A program made the translations under genes and the position numbers. A stretch of 64,000 nucleotides of DNA. Source: Bacillus sp. FJAT-27916. GTDB taxonomy: Bacteria; Bacillota; Bacilli; Bacillales; Pradoshiaceae. The DNA lies in NCBI RefSeq assembly GCF_001183965.1, contig NZ_LFZV01000001.1, forward strand, positions 3,444,621-3,508,620, read 5' to 3'. Under the pieces are notes generated by a model. That model did no database searches. It was given only the letters and a program-made list of their open reading frames with translations, and was not told the origin of the DNA. Positions 44,608-52,402 of the stretch are shown here, in pieces (positions within the stretch are counted from its first letter, which is position 1; each line of letters begins with the position of its first letter).

Positions 44608-45654
44608 TTACTGGAATTTCTCTTTCCATTCATTTCTGACCTTGTCATAGTTTTTGTTCACCCAATCAATGTCCAGGTCGACCGCATGCGATTTTACATT
44701 CTCCAAGGTCAATGGTGTTTTGGACTCGACATCCGGGTTAATCGGAATATGATACCAATCAGCCAGTATTTGCTGGGCATCTTTTGATAGCATAAAATCA
44801 ATGAATTCCTTCGCTCCCTTTTCATTTGGCGCCCCTTCCACCATTGAAATTGGATTGACGAGGATTGGTGTTTTATCAGGTACAACGAAATCGACTGTTT
44901 CGCCCTTTGCTTTTGCCTCATAGGCCATGAAATCAAATCCAACAGCGATATGGGCTTCCCCCATTGCTACAGCCTTTGTAGGGGCAGAACCGGAGTCAGG
45001 CATGGAATTCGCCTGTTCCACTAACTTCTCCATATACGCCCAGCCCTCTGATTCCCCGCGCTGCATCATTTGATTCAGCACCATTAAGGTCGAGGTTCCA
45101 GATGCAGCAGGGTTCGCAAATTGAATTTTCCCCTTCCATTTAGGGTCTAGCAGGTCATCCCATGTTTTTGGCGCTTCTTCCTCTTTCACCAGCTCGGTAT
45201 TATAAGCAAAGCCAAGCACGAATACTTCCACCCCGACATACTTGTCATCCTCATGCTTTAGCTTGATACCGTCTTCAACTACATCCCAATCCTCGGCCTC
45301 CTTTGGCACATATGCACCAATAATACCTTTGTCAGCATTGGCCTCAAATGTCAGAATGCCTCCGCCCCCATACCAAGCATCCCCTTGCGGATTATCCTTC
45401 TCGGCCATCATCCGATTAACTAATATATTCGTTCCTGCATACTGAACGTCCACCTTGCCGCCTTTGATCTCTTCAAACTTAGAGGCAAGCTCCTTTGTAA
45501 AGTCTGGTGTTTCCGGTGAATACAACGTTATTTTCCCCGGTCCGTCAGCTCCACCGCCAGATCCTCCTGAGCTTTCCTCTCCTGCACAGCCAGCCAGTAT
45601 TCCGCCAATTAAGCCAAGAGCGAGCAACGGCTTGCTCCAATGATATTTCCTCAC
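44608..45654 (-). CDS. ABC importer substrate-binding lipoprotein (AfuA/FbpA family)
   Basis: A 348-residue lipoprotein: signal with lipobox GGILAGC, then a Gly/Ser linker, then a family-1 binding fold (ITLYSPETPDFTKELASKFEE; GDAWYGGGGILTFEANADKGII; WDDLLDPKWKGKIQFANPAASGT). Relatives bind Fe3+, hexose phosphates or aminoethylphosphonate. The paired Tyr residues of iron-binding FbpA are not obvious, so iron is not favoured. GTG start behind AAAGGGGG. It is first in an operon with ATPase, fused permease and phosphatase. Confidence 0.88.
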   Translation of the reverse strand: MRKYHWSKPLLALGLIGGILAGCAGEESSGGSGGGADGPGKITLYSPETPDFTKELASKFEEIKGGKVDVQYAGTNILVNRMMAEKDNPQGDAWYGGGGILTFEANADKGIIGAYVPKEAEDWDVVEDGIKLKHEDDKYVGVEVFVLGFAYNTELVKEEEAPKTWDDLLDPKWKGKIQFANPAASGTSTLMVLNQMMQRGESEGWAYMEKLVEQANSMPDSGSAPTKAVAMGEAHIAVGFDFMAYEAKAKGETVDFVVPDKTPILVNPISMVEGAPNEKGAKEFIDFMLSKDAQQILADWYHIPINPDVESKTPLTLENVKSHAVDLDIDWVNKNYDKVRNEWKEKFQ

Positions 45655-45678
45655 TTGTCTTCATCCCCCTTTTTCTTC

Positions 45679-45750
45679 TTAGCCGAATAGGCAAGAAAAA
45701 AGAGAACATGCCGAATGACAGCCTTTTGTAAAGGCTTTCATTTTAGGCAT
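45679..45750 (-). CDS. Leader mini-ORF, 23 residues, Cys-rich
   Basis: ATG 10 bases after TAGGAG opens 23 codons with four Cys and several Ser/Phe (the product ends CSLFSCLFG). It overlaps the stem of the leader terminator completely and stops 25 bases before the binding-protein start. A second ATG nearer to the same ribosome site (45758) would encode only six residues. It may be a leader peptide whose translation opens the hairpin, or it may be chance. Confidence 0.35.
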   Translation of the reverse strand: MPKMKAFTKGCHSACSLFSCLFG

Positions 45751-45756
45751 CTTCTC
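45696..45756 (-). terminator. Leader terminator/attenuator upstream of the ABC importer
   Basis: On the minus strand GAGAA-ATGCC-AATGA-AGCCTTT pairs with AAAGGCT-TCATT-GGCAT-TTCTC around a 3-base loop, with small internal mismatches, followed by TTTTTT. It lies between the predicted promoter and the first gene. Confidence 0.7.
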
Positions 45757-45789
45757 ATATTCTCCTACCTGTTTATTCGATTAACTATT

Positions 45790-45817
45790 ATTATAAACAT
45801 AATTTTCTAAATATCAA
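45790..45817 (-). promoter_or_regulatory. Sigma-A promoter of ABC importer operon
   Basis: On the minus strand TTGATA (45817-45812), 16-bp spacer, consensus TATAAT (45795-45790). Start near 45783, giving a leader of about 130 nt. Confidence 0.6.
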
Positions 45818-45870
45818 CAATAATTTAAATTTTTACCAAATGTCCGATAAGATAAAAGCAGATCATACAT

Positions 45871-45902
45871 AAAAAGCCCAGGGACAACAGCCCCTGGGCT
45901 CA
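45871..45902 (-). terminator. Terminator of cstA
   Basis: On the minus strand AGCCCAGGGGC and GTCCCTGGGCT pair around a short loop, followed by TTTTTATG. Confidence 0.85.
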
Positions 45903-45907
45903 GGCAA

Positions 45908-47713
45908 TCAGACAAGTTCTTTAGCTGATTTTGCAACAAGCTCTGCCTGTGGCAATTTCATCATTTCAAGCCATTTCTTAATGGACGCTACCAAAATAAC
46001 GAATCCGAGGATAAGCATGATAATGGATAGAACCCCATTCAAGATATTATAGCCTGCACTTTCTGCGTTCATATATACATTGGTAATCATCCAATAACCG
46101 GCCACATTAACCGTCACATACAAGTAAGCGAGCGGTACTAGACATGTAAGCATATACCAGCGTTTGTCCGCAATCTTCAGGATAACCGTCGCACCGACAA
46201 TCAGACCGATGGAGGCCATCAATTGGTTTGATACTCCAAACAGGGCCCATACGGAGCTGATATCTCCTGAGAACAGGAGGTACCCCCAAACAAAGCAGGC
46301 GAGCGCACTGGCAAATATATTCGCCCAGAGAGAATCAGTTCGTTTCAGCGGTTTATAGAATTCACCGAAGAAGTCTTGAATTAAGTATCTGGCTACCCTT
46401 GTCCCTGAGTCAATCGCGGTCAGTATAAACACGGCCTCAAAGAGAATAACAAACTGATAGAAGTAGGAAGCTAAGTTCTTAAAGAATGGTACATTCGTAA
46501 AAATCTCTGTCATCCCAACAGCAAGTGTTACCGCTCCGCCTGTACGGCCTTCAAGGTCCATTCCGACATCCTCACTTAATCGTTCCAAATGAACTGGCTC
46601 CATATTCAATTTTTCATATTGCTCAGGCGTTGAGTTAATCGCAAAGTAATCTCCTGGCTGCAGGGAAATCGCTGCAATCAGGGCCATAATCGCTACTAAA
46701 CATTCAACAAGCATCGCACCAAAGGCGACCCCTTTAATATCCTTCCAGCGATTGACCATTTTCGGTGTTGTACCGGAGCCAACGAAGGCATGGAACCCGG
46801 AAATGGCACCGCAGGCAATCGTGATGGAAATGAACGGCCATACAGGTCCTGCGACAACCGGACCTCCGCCGTTAATGAACTCTGTAAAGGCTGGGAATTG
46901 GACTTCTGGGTTAACAATGAAGACCCCGACAATAAGTGCTGCGAAAACGCCGATTTTCATAAATGTACTTAAATAATCACGCGGTGCCAGCAATAACCAG
47001 ACCGGCAGTGCCGCTGCGAAGAAAGCATAGATAGGAAGTATAATAGCTAGTGTACTCTTCTCAAGCGTCAATAAATCGCCGAACCACGTGCCTTGAATAT
47101 TCGGTCCAAGCACGATTGCCAGCATGATTAGAATAAATCCGACTGTTGTGGCAAGCTTCAAATTCCCTGTTCTCTTATGATACAGACCAACACCCATCGC
47201 GATTGGAATTGTGATGCCGACTGCAAATGTTCCCCATGGGTTCCGCTCAAGCGCACCAAGGACAACCATTGATAAACCAGCCATTGTAATCGTGATGATG
47301 AAGAGCATGGCAAGCCCTGTACAGAATCCAGCGACTGGGCCAAGTTCTTCTTTGGCTACTTCAGAAAGGGATTTACCATCCCTCCGCATAGAGGCGAAAA
47401 GGACGACCATATCATGGACAGCTCCCCCAATAACCGCACCAACTAATAGCCAAATTAACCCCGGCAGATAACCGAATTGTGCTGCCAAGATGGGCCCGAC
47501 AAGCGGACCTGCTGCAGCGATTGCCGCAAAGTGATGGCCGAAAACCACCCATTTATTTGTCGGCACATAATCTTGTCCATCCTCTAATTTCTGTGCCGGA
47601 GTAGGATTTGAATCATCCAATTTTAATACTTTAGCGGCCATGAATGTTCCATATAGCCTGTAGGCAATCATTAAGATACAGATAGCACCTACAACAATTG
47701 TAATCGCATTCAT
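45908..47713 (-). CDS. cstA: CstA family transporter (probable pyruvate permease)
   Basis: A 601-residue permease with about 16 membrane segments. The N-terminal CstA domain has VPTNKWVVFGHHFAAIAAAGPLVGP and GAVIGGAVHDMVVLFASMRRDGKSL; the centre has GFHAFVGSGTTPKMV, and LTAIDSGTRVARYLIQDF follows. CstA and BtsT of E. coli import pyruvate (and some peptides) and BtsT is induced by a LytS/LytTR-type system. Here lytS/lytT lie immediately upstream in the same orientation. A cre site lies before the gene. Confidence 0.9.
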   Translation of the reverse strand: MNAITIVVGAICILMIAYRLYGTFMAAKVLKLDDSNPTPAQKLEDGQDYVPTNKWVVFGHHFAAIAAAGPLVGPILAAQFGYLPGLIWLLVGAVIGGAVHDMVVLFASMRRDGKSLSEVAKEELGPVAGFCTGLAMLFIITITMAGLSMVVLGALERNPWGTFAVGITIPIAMGVGLYHKRTGNLKLATTVGFILIMLAIVLGPNIQGTWFGDLLTLEKSTLAIILPIYAFFAAALPVWLLLAPRDYLSTFMKIGVFAALIVGVFIVNPEVQFPAFTEFINGGGPVVAGPVWPFISITIACGAISGFHAFVGSGTTPKMVNRWKDIKGVAFGAMLVECLVAIMALIAAISLQPGDYFAINSTPEQYEKLNMEPVHLERLSEDVGMDLEGRTGGAVTLAVGMTEIFTNVPFFKNLASYFYQFVILFEAVFILTAIDSGTRVARYLIQDFFGEFYKPLKRTDSLWANIFASALACFVWGYLLFSGDISSVWALFGVSNQLMASIGLIVGATVILKIADKRWYMLTCLVPLAYLYVTVNVAGYWMITNVYMNAESAGYNILNGVLSIIMLILGFVILVASIKKWLEMMKLPQAELVAKSAKELV

Positions 47714-47755
47714 TTTAGCTCCCCCTTTGTTGTTATCTGCCTTTATTTTAGCGAA

Positions 47756-47769
47756 TGAAAATGCTTACA
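47756..47769 (-). promoter_or_regulatory. cre site (CcpA) upstream of cstA
   Basis: TGTAAGCATTTTCA on the minus strand matches TGWAARCGYTWNCW at 13 of 14 positions. It lies about 45-56 bases before the start codon, in the promoter/leader region, so glucose repression is expected. Confidence 0.65.
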
Positions 47770-47841
47770 TTTCATTTTCAAGCTGATTTACAAAAAGGGA
47801 GGGATGAGTTGCAAAATTCGACACTTGAAAAGCACAATTTC

Positions 47842-48579
47842 TTAAAAACCGACGAGCATTTTCAACTCTTTCACATATGTCCTGCTGACCGGAACCTTTG
47901 AACCATCCTCCATGGTCAAGTTATAGGTGGAATTAAACCATGGCTCAATCTCAGTGATTTGATCCAAATTGACAATATAGCTTCTGTGAACACGAAGAAA
48001 TGCCCCTTCATTGATTTTCTTCTCAATCATGACGAGTGCATCACTGACCCTGTATTCCATATCCTTTGTCTTAATGATGCATTTCCCATCTCTTGATTCT
48101 AAGAAGAGAATATCACGGCAGTTCAGCAGTACGATGCGTTCATCTATCAGCACTGGAATCTTGCCCTTTACTTCACGGATAGGCTGAACAGTGGTTCGCT
48201 GCTGCTCCAATCCAATGCCCTTTGATTTCTTAACCTTCTCAATCGCCTTACATATCCGTTCTTCCTCAAATGGCTTCAAAATATAATCAACCGCATTTAG
48301 ATCAAAGGCCTGAAGCGCATATTCATCATAGGCAGTCGCGAAGATAAGTGCAGGGGCTGGATCAAGCTCACCTAGCTTTTTGGCAATGCTCAGTCCATTC
48401 TCATCAGCCAGTTCTATATCTAGGAAAACCAAGTCCGGCTTTAGAATATGAATATCCGCCAGTGCGTGGTCCACACAATCACTCTCCCCAGCAATTTCGG
48501 CCTCTTTACTGCGAAGAATCAAATATTTCAGTTCATCTCTTGCCAAAGGCTCATCATCAACGATATATACTCGCAGCAT
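47842..48579 (-). CDS. lytT: LytTR response regulator
   Basis: A 245-residue regulator. The receiver domain has VYIVDDEPLARDEL, phosphoacceptor Asp 54 in LVFLDIELADENG, and Lys in DYILKPFEE. The C-terminal LytTR DNA-binding domain has VLLNCRDILFLESRDGKCIIKT, FLRVHRSYIVNLDQITEIEPW and VPVSRTYVKELK. Start at ATG 48579, inside the end of lytS, 12 bases after AAAGGAG. Paired with lytS. In B. subtilis LytT activates the pyruvate-responsive pftAB genes; here cstA is the neighbouring candidate target. Confidence 0.9.
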   Translation of the reverse strand: MLRVYIVDDEPLARDELKYLILRSKEAEIAGESDCVDHALADIHILKPDLVFLDIELADENGLSIAKKLGELDPAPALIFATAYDEYALQAFDLNAVDYILKPFEEERICKAIEKVKKSKGIGLEQQRTTVQPIREVKGKIPVLIDERIVLLNCRDILFLESRDGKCIIKTKDMEYRVSDALVMIEKKINEGAFLRVHRSYIVNLDQITEIEPWFNSTYNLTMEDGSKVPVSRTYVKELKMLVGF

Positions 48580-50338
48580 GCTGTTCTTCAACTCCTTTAA
48601 AATTACACGGCATCACAAGCACTGCCTTTGTGCCTTTATCCACTTCGCTCTCAATGAAGAGCTCGCCTTGTCCATTGTAGATTCCCTTTAACCGCTCACG
48701 AATATTAAAGAGAGCTGTCCCATTTCCACCCTTAGATTCAACAACCTGATTTCCAAGAGTAGCAAGCCGCTCTTTTGGAATTCCTGCTCCATTATCCTGC
48801 ACCTCTATTCTTAAGCAGCCATCCTCCATATAGACACTTACTTGAATAAGGCATTTTTTCTTTTTCCCCTTTGGGCCGTAATGGATGGCATTCTCGACTA
48901 GCGGCTGTAAGGTAAAGGGGGGAATATACGATTTTAATAATCCTTGATCAACATCAAACTGAATATCATACCTATCCGGAAATCTTGTTTGCTCTAAGTT
49001 AATATAGGCCTTCACGGTTTCCAGCTCTTTTTCAAGCGGAATCAGCATTTGCCTTGCCCCCTGTAAGTTGCCCCTGAAGAAGGCACTTAACTGAAGCAAT
49101 AGCTCCCTTGCCTTCTCGGGATTCGTACGGCATAAGGCAGATATCGTGTTCATGCTGTTAAATAAGAAATGGGGATGGATCTGGGCTTGTAATGCCTTGA
49201 TTTCCGCATCCTTCAATAACTTTGTCTGCTTCTCTGCCTCCGCCAACTCCAGCTGAGCGGAGAAGAGATTGGCCAGTCCCTCGGCCAGCATCTCCTGTAC
49301 CTTATCAAGCTTTGCCGGTTCGGTATAATACATTTTCAGCGTACCAGCGACTTTTTCCTTCACCTTAAGCGGCATGACAATTGCCGCTCTTAATGAACAA
49401 TCCTTATGGCCGCAATAGATGGCCTCTCTCGTTCGTGCAACCGATACCTTCCCTGTCTCCAGCACTCTTCTCGTCAAGCCTGTTTCAGGTCGCAGATTTG
49501 CCGCATGATGGTCAGATGCCGCTCCAACGTGAGCAAGCACCAGCTCTGTATTCGTTATTGATACGGCATCCGCATTCGTCAGCCGCAGCATGATCTTCGC
49601 AATTTCCTCAGCAGAATGCTGGGTCAGACCTTGACGGAAATAAGGGAGCGTTTGATCGGCAATATCAAACGACTGATTAACCTGGATAGCACGCCCCATC
49701 TCATCATCTCGCTTAATGGACTGCACGATAAACATGAACAATAATGTTCCAAGTCCATTAATGCAAATCATTGGGATGCTGATATAGCTGACCAAGTCCC
49801 AGGCATGTTCAACCGGCTTTGAAACAAGAAGAATAATGAGCATCTGCAGCGCCTCCAAAGTCATGCCGACCACAACTGCAAATCCGGCTGTCACAGGCTT
49901 GGACAGCTCCTTTCGCTGCCGTCCGATATAGCCCGCAATGACCCCTGCAACAACTGTTGAAATCGCACAGGAAAGAGCTGTGAAGCCACCTAAGGAATAG
50001 CGGTGCACACCGGCTATCAAGCCGGCTCCAATCCCGACGACAGGCCCCCCAAGAAGCCCGCCGATCACTACACCCATCACCCGCGTATTTGCAATAGCAC
50101 TTTCTGCCCCAATCTCTGACAACCATCGATTTTGTTCAATGGAATGTCCATAAACCTCTATACCGGTATAATTGCTAATGATGCCAAATGCACCGAACAA
50201 CACAATCAATCTAAGCTTTACATACTTATTATGGTCTTCCTGTACAATTTGCCGGAACGAATGAATCTTCGATAATAGGAAGGCAACAATCACGATAATT
50301 CCTACTTTTTCCAGCATAGCTGGGACTAATTGAAGCAT
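48557..50338 (-). CDS. lytS: LytS family sensor histidine kinase
   Basis: A 593-residue kinase, the same length as B. subtilis LytS. The N-terminal 5TM-LYT domain has NTRVMGVVIGGLLGGPVVGIG and GVHRYSLGGFTALSCA. A GAF domain follows (about 220-350; ALIMPL-like AAIVMPLKVKEKV). The His kinase box is ALQAQIHPHFLFNSMNTIS and the ATPase domain has LVENAIHYG and DNGAGIP. ATG at 50338 chosen behind AAGGGGTGG. It senses extracellular signals, pyruvate in several relatives. Its stop overlaps lytT. Confidence 0.92.
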   Translation of the reverse strand: MLQLVPAMLEKVGIIVIVAFLLSKIHSFRQIVQEDHNKYVKLRLIVLFGAFGIISNYTGIEVYGHSIEQNRWLSEIGAESAIANTRVMGVVIGGLLGGPVVGIGAGLIAGVHRYSLGGFTALSCAISTVVAGVIAGYIGRQRKELSKPVTAGFAVVVGMTLEALQMLIILLVSKPVEHAWDLVSYISIPMICINGLGTLLFMFIVQSIKRDDEMGRAIQVNQSFDIADQTLPYFRQGLTQHSAEEIAKIMLRLTNADAVSITNTELVLAHVGAASDHHAANLRPETGLTRRVLETGKVSVARTREAIYCGHKDCSLRAAIVMPLKVKEKVAGTLKMYYTEPAKLDKVQEMLAEGLANLFSAQLELAEAEKQTKLLKDAEIKALQAQIHPHFLFNSMNTISALCRTNPEKARELLLQLSAFFRGNLQGARQMLIPLEKELETVKAYINLEQTRFPDRYDIQFDVDQGLLKSYIPPFTLQPLVENAIHYGPKGKKKKCLIQVSVYMEDGCLRIEVQDNGAGIPKERLATLGNQVVESKGGNGTALFNIRERLKGIYNGQGELFIESEVDKGTKAVLVMPCNFKGVEEQHAASIYR

Positions 50339-50505
50339 CTCAGGTTCCACCCCTTGCTTGTTCAAGATCATGTTGATTCCTTTGGTATTATTATATTCTC
50401 AAAATCTTCTAAAACAAAAAGATAGCACCTGTGATGGATGAGTTTGTAAAGCAGGAGACCTTGTTTAGACCCTTTACTATTAGAAGTCGTTCCTAATGTT
50501 TTTTT

Positions 50506-50693
50506 CGCCCTTGCCTCGAATATTCCGCCCTAAGCAAAAATTACCGCCCATCGTTCTCTTCAATCGCCCATATTCTACTTTTTCCGCCTTGAAAATTCCT
50601 TGTTCGCCCTTAAGTGACTCTATCTCGCCCTGAAAGTCCTTGTCTTCGCCCATAAAACTGATCATTACGCCTTTAACCATGTGGAATTTACCC
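50506..50693. repeat. Phased CGCCC (GGGCG) pentamer array, locus 1
   Basis: CGCCC/CGCCT occurs at 50506, 50526, 50545, 50565, 50585, 50605, 50626, 50647 and 50668, with a decayed TACCC at 50689. Intervals are 19-21 bp, close to two helical turns. The sequence between anchors is AT-rich and not conserved. The open frame on the minus strand through it is a by-product, since the period is not a multiple of three. Confidence 0.8.
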
Positions 50694-50785
50694 TTAAAAC
50701 CCTGAAAGCAGACTGTTGCTCATGACCATTGAATTCCTATTTGTCTCTAAACGTATAAAACAGACAAGCAGATAGCCTTTTTGAT

Positions 50786-50793
50786 CGAAATAG
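50786..50793. repeat. Target-site duplication, left copy
   Basis: CGAAATAG, identical to 52268-52275. Eight bases is the usual duplication size for IS256 family elements. Confidence 0.8.
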
Positions 50794-50888
50794 AGTCAAG
50801 TCCTCACTTTTGTGTAAATTACTAAAACAACTGTTTTCCGCTAACTTAGTTTGATTGGTTTGTTGTTTCCCCCTACATTTTTTTGAGC

Positions 50889-50992
50889 GAAACTTCCATG
50901 GTTCCCTAGCTCACAATCAGTGAAGGTTGTCAAAGATGTCCTTTCCTTTGACTACCTTCACTGATTGTGAAATCATCATGGATGGAAGTTTA
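50889..50992 (-). repeat. Long hairpin at the transposase 3' end
   Basis: CACAATCAGTGAAGGT at 50912-50927 is exactly inverted at 50954-50969, with flanking arms AACTTCCAT and ATGGAAGTT extending it. It probably terminates transcripts or blocks read-through across the element. Confidence 0.7.
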
Positions 50993-51000
50993 AAATAGAC

Positions 51001-52167
51001 CTATTTACCAAGAGATTTTTTCTTGTCATAGCTAGATTCTTGATAATGCATCAAAACAGCTCCCACTAACCGAAACGCAGATTGGGTGTTTGGAAAAATC
51101 CGTATGACCTTTTCTCTTCTGCGGACTTCCTGATTTAGTCGTTCCAGTGAGTTTGTACTGCGGATATGAGGATGCATCTTCGCGGGATGACTCATGTATT
51201 GGATGGTATCTTCATATCCATCATCAAGTATTTCCAGGGCCTTTTCATACTTAGGTTCGTCACTAAATTGCTTCATTAATTCCTCCTTGAAACGCCGGCT
51301 ATCCTCTATTTTTACAGCTCCGAATACTCGCTTGATCATGCTCCGTATTTCTTCCGAATTCTTTTTGGGAAGCTTCTCGATTATGTTGCGCTTAAAATGG
51401 ACATTACATCTTTGCCAGCTAGTCCCAATGAACTCACGCTGGATGGCTTTCTGTAAGCCCTGATGTGCATCGGAAATCACGAGTTTTGGGGATTGGAGAC
51501 CACGAGATTTAAGCTGTTGGAAAAATCTCGACCAACTTTCGAAGCTTTCCACATGATCTATGCTCAAGCCGAGGATTTCCCTTTTGTTTTTCTCCGTTAT
51601 AGCTGTCGCTATATAGACAGCTTTTGATACAACCCGATGGTTTTCCCGCACTTTAATGTACATGGCATCCACGAAAAGATAAGGATAATAATCCATATTT
51701 AATGGTCTATTTGCCCACTCGTTCACAACGGGATCCAACTTTTGAGTAAGAGAAGAAACAAATGATTTAGAGACACTTTCACCGCAAAGCTGTTCGATGA
51801 TATGTGTCACCTTACGGGTAGAGACTCCATTGATCACCATTTCCAGCATGGATAAGATGAAGGCTTGGTCACAACGAGCATATTTCTCGAAGACCGTAGG
51901 GGAGAAGTCACCACTTCGAGTTCTGGGAACCCTCAACTCAAGCTTGCCGATACTCATCGTCAACTCACGATCATAGTAGCCGTTTCGAAAATCACGTCGC
52001 TGGTTGGTGCGCTCATAAGCCGAGGCTTGGATGAACTCATCTCTCTCTTTCTCCATGTACTCGTTTAAGACCAATACAACCGCCGATTTAATGACAGTAT
52101 CTAGATTAGAATTAATAACGGATTCTTTTAAAATGTCCATATCAAGGTTAAACTGTAACTGAGTCAT
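51001..52167 (-). CDS. IS256-family transposase (mutator type)
   Basis: A 388-residue DDE transposase, intact length. Catalytic residues are in LFVDAMYIKVREN (first Asp), LVISDAHQGLQKAI (second Asp) and RSTNSLERLNQEVRRREKVIRIFPN (Glu). The N-terminal region has RRDFRNGYYDRELTMSIGKLELRVPRTRSG, typical of this family. No frameshift or stop was seen, so the element may be active. Confidence 0.95.
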   Translation of the reverse strand: MTQLQFNLDMDILKESVINSNLDTVIKSAVVLVLNEYMEKERDEFIQASAYERTNQRRDFRNGYYDRELTMSIGKLELRVPRTRSGDFSPTVFEKYARCDQAFILSMLEMVINGVSTRKVTHIIEQLCGESVSKSFVSSLTQKLDPVVNEWANRPLNMDYYPYLFVDAMYIKVRENHRVVSKAVYIATAITEKNKREILGLSIDHVESFESWSRFFQQLKSRGLQSPKLVISDAHQGLQKAIQREFIGTSWQRCNVHFKRNIIEKLPKKNSEEIRSMIKRVFGAVKIEDSRRFKEELMKQFSDEPKYEKALEILDDGYEDTIQYMSHPAKMHPHIRSTNSLERLNQEVRRREKVIRIFPNTQSAFRLVGAVLMHYQESSYDKKKSLGK

Positions 52168-52267
52168 TTATATTCCTCTTTTCCACTAATTTTTCGTAGC
52201 TGAAAACAGTGTTGCCAAGAGTGAATAAAATGACTCTCTTTTTTTACACAATTATATGGACTTAATC

Positions 52268-52275
52268 CGAAATAG
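52268..52275. repeat. Target-site duplication, right copy
   Basis: CGAAATAG, matching 50786-50793 on the other side of the element. Confidence 0.8.
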
Positions 52276-52358
52276 CCTGTCTTCATCAAAAAACCCTTCT
52301 TTTGGCGGTATAGACGATACGGCTGGTCAAATGAGACCCATCATTCTACAACGCAAAC

Positions 52359-52384
52359 AAAAAACCAGTCCTAAGACTGGCATC
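52359..52384 (-). terminator. Terminator of dnaN paralogue
   Basis: On the minus strand GCCAGTC and GACTGGT pair around TTAG, followed by TTTTTTG. Confidence 0.8.
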
Positions 52385-52402
52385 CTCTTAATCTATCTTA
52401 TT

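Larger units (their letters stand above)
50794..52267 (-). mobile_element. IS256-family insertion sequence, 1474 bp
   Basis: Terminal inverted repeats: the right end, read inward, is GATTAAGTCC then ATAATTGTGTAA, very like IS256 ends; the left end carries AAGTCC and TTTTGTGTAA with divergence in the outer four bases. An 8-bp direct duplication (CGAAATAG) flanks it. One intact transposase gene fills most of the element. It separates the GGGCG array from the dnaN paralogue. Confidence 0.88.

Noticed and set aside
45655-45860. Fur box for the FbpA/AfuA-type importer
   Set aside because: The leader is AT-rich but contains no 7-1-7 match comparable to the one at 3543-3557.
50480-50680. 66-codon minus-strand frame through the CGCCC array
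   Set aside because: The repeat period is 19-21 bases and not a multiple of three, so the anchors fall in all frames; the protein shows no repeat and no family.
50506-50693. CRISPR array
   Set aside because: The repeated unit is only five bases with about 15-base variable gaps, and there are no cas genes.
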